14,854 bases of DNA from Ruminococcus sp. UBA3280 (GTDB lineage: Bacteria > Bacillota > Clostridia > Oscillospirales > Ruminococcaceae): contig DETU01000088.1 in assembly GCA_002362175.1 (NCBI GenBank), forward strand, positions 1 through 14,854. Direction: 5' to 3'. Below, in pieces: positions 13,367-14,854 of the stretch. The notes beneath the pieces are model-generated. The model made no database searches and was not told the origin of the DNA. It saw nothing but the letters and a program-made list of their open reading frames with translations. Position 1 is the stretch's first letter. Each line of letters opens with the position of its first letter. The translations under genes were made by a program, and so were the position numbers.

Positions 13367-14143
13367 TTAAAGAATGTCTTGAATAATATCCTCATAAATA
13401 TCGGTATCAACTATATCCTCAATGCCGTTTTCAAGGTCGTTGAGAATATCATTGTCAATCATAAGTTTCCAGCCCTCACCCTTGATATTTACGGAATAAA
13501 GATTAAGTTTCATATCTTCATCGTCGTCTTTTCCTTTAACTTTGAGTTCAAGCTTGATTTTGTAAGCTTTTTTTATTTCAATATCTTCGTCTATTGAATT
13601 ATAAAGCTTTTCAAGATTCTTGACTTCTCTTTTCTTTGCGTCTTTCTTGTCAAGAAATTTTACAGAAAACTTTACATTCTTTCCAAAATCGTCTTCAAGA
13701 TACTCTTTCATTTCTTCCATGGCTTCTTCAGCGTCTTCACAGAATTCTTTCCAGTCTCCGTCAGTTTCGTCCTCAATTTCGTCCTTGACTTCTTCCAACA
13801 TATCTTCAGTCATGAATTGTTCAAGAATAAGCTCGATGTCGTTTTTATTTACGCCACGGACAATCCTGTTAAACGGTTTTTTGTAGGAATTTCCTGCAAT
13901 TAAAGCCGAAAGAAGTGAAAGTATTATAATAAATATTACAGCTATTCCGGCAAACATTAAAGTTAATTTTTTCTTGCCTTTGGATTCAGACTGAATATCT
14001 CCGCTATTGGAATCCGTATACTGATTGTTTGAAGTGGGATTAAATCCGCTGTTCATGTCGTTGAATTGATTGCCCTGCCGGTTCTGACAATCACACACTT
14101 CGCTATCTGTAAGCTGTCTGCCACAGAATTTGCAGAATGCCAT
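13367..14143 (-). CDS. Zinc-ribbon membrane protein with acidic extracytoplasmic domain
   Basis: A 258-residue protein of no named family that I can fix. Residues 4-19 form a zinc knuckle, Cys4-x2-Cys7 ... Cys17-x-Cys19 (CKFCGRQL ... CDC). Residues 20-55 are an Asn/Gly/Ser-rich linker. KGKKK then leads into one TM helix (about 60-83). The rest is a Glu/Asp/Lys-rich domain starting FNRIVRGVNKNDIELILEQF. That opening has the look of NTF2-like or DUF5105/DUF4878-type domains that follow a membrane anchor in many Clostridia. By the positive-inside rule the zinc ribbon is cytoplasmic and the acidic domain outside. This plan would suit signalling across the membrane. The start is set by CGGAGG eight bases upstream. 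Single gene with its own consensus promoter. Confidence 0.8.
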   Translation of the reverse strand: MAFCKFCGRQLTDSEVCDCQNRQGNQFNDMNSGFNPTSNNQYTDSNSGDIQSESKGKKKLTLMFAGIAVIFIIILSLLSALIAGNSYKKPFNRIVRGVNKNDIELILEQFMTEDMLEEVKDEIEDETDGDWKEFCEDAEEAMEEMKEYLEDDFGKNVKFSVKFLDKKDAKKREVKNLEKLYNSIDEDIEIKKAYKIKLELKVKGKDDDEDMKLNLYSVNIKGEGWKLMIDNDILNDLENGIEDIVDTDIYEDIIQDIL

Positions 14144-14204
14144 AGAAAATACCTCCGTTCGATTTCCGTATTTTTTTATTGGAAATAATTATATATATAA
14201 ATTC

Positions 14205-14233
14205 ATTATACTGCATTTATCAGCAGATGTCAA
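14205..14233 (-). promoter_or_regulatory. Full-consensus promoter of the zinc-ribbon membrane protein gene
   Basis: On the - strand: TTGACA (14228-14233), 17 bases, TATAAT (14205-14210). Within the spacer CTGC and GCAG form a small inverted repeat (14211-14226). The leader is about 55 bases. The promoter starts 38 bases beyond the amidase stop codon, with no terminator between. Confidence 0.9.
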
Positions 14234-14271
14234 TATATTTTTGTATGTTTTCATGGCATTTTCAGATAATA

Positions 14272-14847
14272 TTATTTGGAGTTTATAAAGCTGTTTATTC
14301 CGGCAAATATTGTAAATGCGACTTTGTTCTGATATTCTTCGGTTGTAAGCAGAGCCGCTTCCTCCGGATTTGAAAGGAATCCACATTCAACCATTACAGT
14401 CGGATTTTTGCTGTAATAGCACAGAAAAAGTTCTTTTCCGCACTGTTTTATCTCACGTGTATTATCAGGCTGTAAAAATTCAACAAATCTGTTTTGTATC
14501 GAACGGGCAAGATTTTCATTACGGCGGTTGCTTTCGGAATAAAACATCTGTGCACCGCTGTATTTTGGGTCAGTAAACTGATTTTGATGAATTGATATGC
14601 ATATGGCATTATCATTTTTATTGAAAAGTTCAAGTCTGTTATCCATATCGGAACTTTTCTGATTTGCTATTCCTTCAACACCCTTGTCATGTATTGATAT
14701 GTCGGTATCTCTTGTCACTTCAACTTCATAGCCTGAAATTGTAAGCAGGTCTCTGAGCATAAGAAGGATATTTAGATTTATTCCTTTTTCGGAAGTTCCG
14801 TCAACGGCAGTGCAGCCGCCGTCTATTCCGCCATGTGACGAATCAAC
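14272..14847 (-). pseudogene. N-acetylmuramoyl-L-alanine amidase (CwlD-like), 5' end broken or cut
   Basis: Amidase_3 (PF01520) domain, which cuts the bond between MurNAc and L-Ala in peptidoglycan with a zinc ion. The open frame gives 191 residues from 14847. First comes VDSSHGGIDGG with the first zinc His, then SEKGINL with the zinc Glu, SIHQN with the second zinc His, and VMVECGFLSN with the catalytic Glu. The C-terminal part (CGFLSNPEEAALLTTEEYQNKVAF) is closest to spore-cortex CwlD. An in-frame TAA lies at 14848-14850, directly before VDSSHGG, and no usable start codon occurs before the ATG at 14760. Starting there would lose His and Glu ligands. So the gene is frameshifted or interrupted at its 5' end, or the last bases of the window are misread. 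All other catalytic residues look intact. Confidence 0.8.
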
Positions 14848-14854
14848 TTAAATC

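Noticed and set aside
14211..14226. CTGC/GCAG inverted repeat in the promoter spacer as a firm operator
   Set aside because: The arms are only four bases long, easily found by chance; noted but not listed as a site.

Overview
The window is low-GC, densely coded DNA with strong Shine-Dalgarno sites, consensus TTGACA/TATAAT promoters with 17-bp spacers, and hairpin plus T-run terminators. Together with the proteins it carries (RadA, a ROK sugar kinase, an ECF-type vitamin transporter subunit, a GH25 muramidase, many lipoproteins with Glu/Thr-rich linkers, and a sigma factor paired with a membrane beta-propeller protein) this points to a Bacillota (Firmicutes) chromosome of class Clostridia. The style is most like Ruminococcus and relatives, but that placement is an inference. 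No transposase, integrase, phage gene, tRNA, rRNA or CRISPR array was seen. No gene-free stretch exceeds 300 bases; the longest is 8959-9227.

Left part, + strand. (1) A lipoprotein gene (122-970) stands alone between its own promoter and terminator. (2) A GH25 muramidase, an ECF transporter S component and a ROK glucokinase (1178-3459) follow one promoter and end at a nested terminator hairpin. (3) An ECF sigma factor (3599-4108) and a 919-residue membrane protein (4124-6883) form a two-gene unit. That protein has a short cytoplasmic head, one TM helix, an acidic linker, a secreted beta-propeller and a C-terminal OB-like domain, and it is a likely sensor or anti-sigma partner. (4) A consensus promoter at 6914-6942 drives four small genes: unknown, CatA-like acetyltransferase, unknown, and a double zinc-ribbon protein. 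They end at a bidirectional terminator (8663-8691).

Middle. A TSCPD-domain gene (8698-8958, - strand) and a DUF2798-type membrane protein (9228-9794, + strand) diverge from back-to-back promoters. The DUF2798 gene has a leader of about 150 nt that folds into a long multi-helix element with a T-run. It fits no riboswitch class I recognise and is the best candidate here for something undescribed.

Right part, - strand. From a promoter at 13248-13276 an apparent operon runs leftwards: a duplicated-domain lipoprotein, radA, a GNAT acetyltransferase, a frameshifted two-TM mini-gene and a small membrane protein. Upstream lie a zinc-ribbon/TM protein gene with its own perfect promoter and a CwlD-like N-acetylmuramoyl-L-alanine amidase. 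The amidase reading frame is stopped by an in-frame TAA five bases from the window edge, immediately upstream of its first zinc-binding motif.

Several of these genes act at the cell envelope (muramidase, amidase, three lipoproteins or lipoprotein candidates, the sigma/beta-propeller pair). The region therefore reads as ordinary core chromosome with an envelope-sensing flavour, not as a mobile island.
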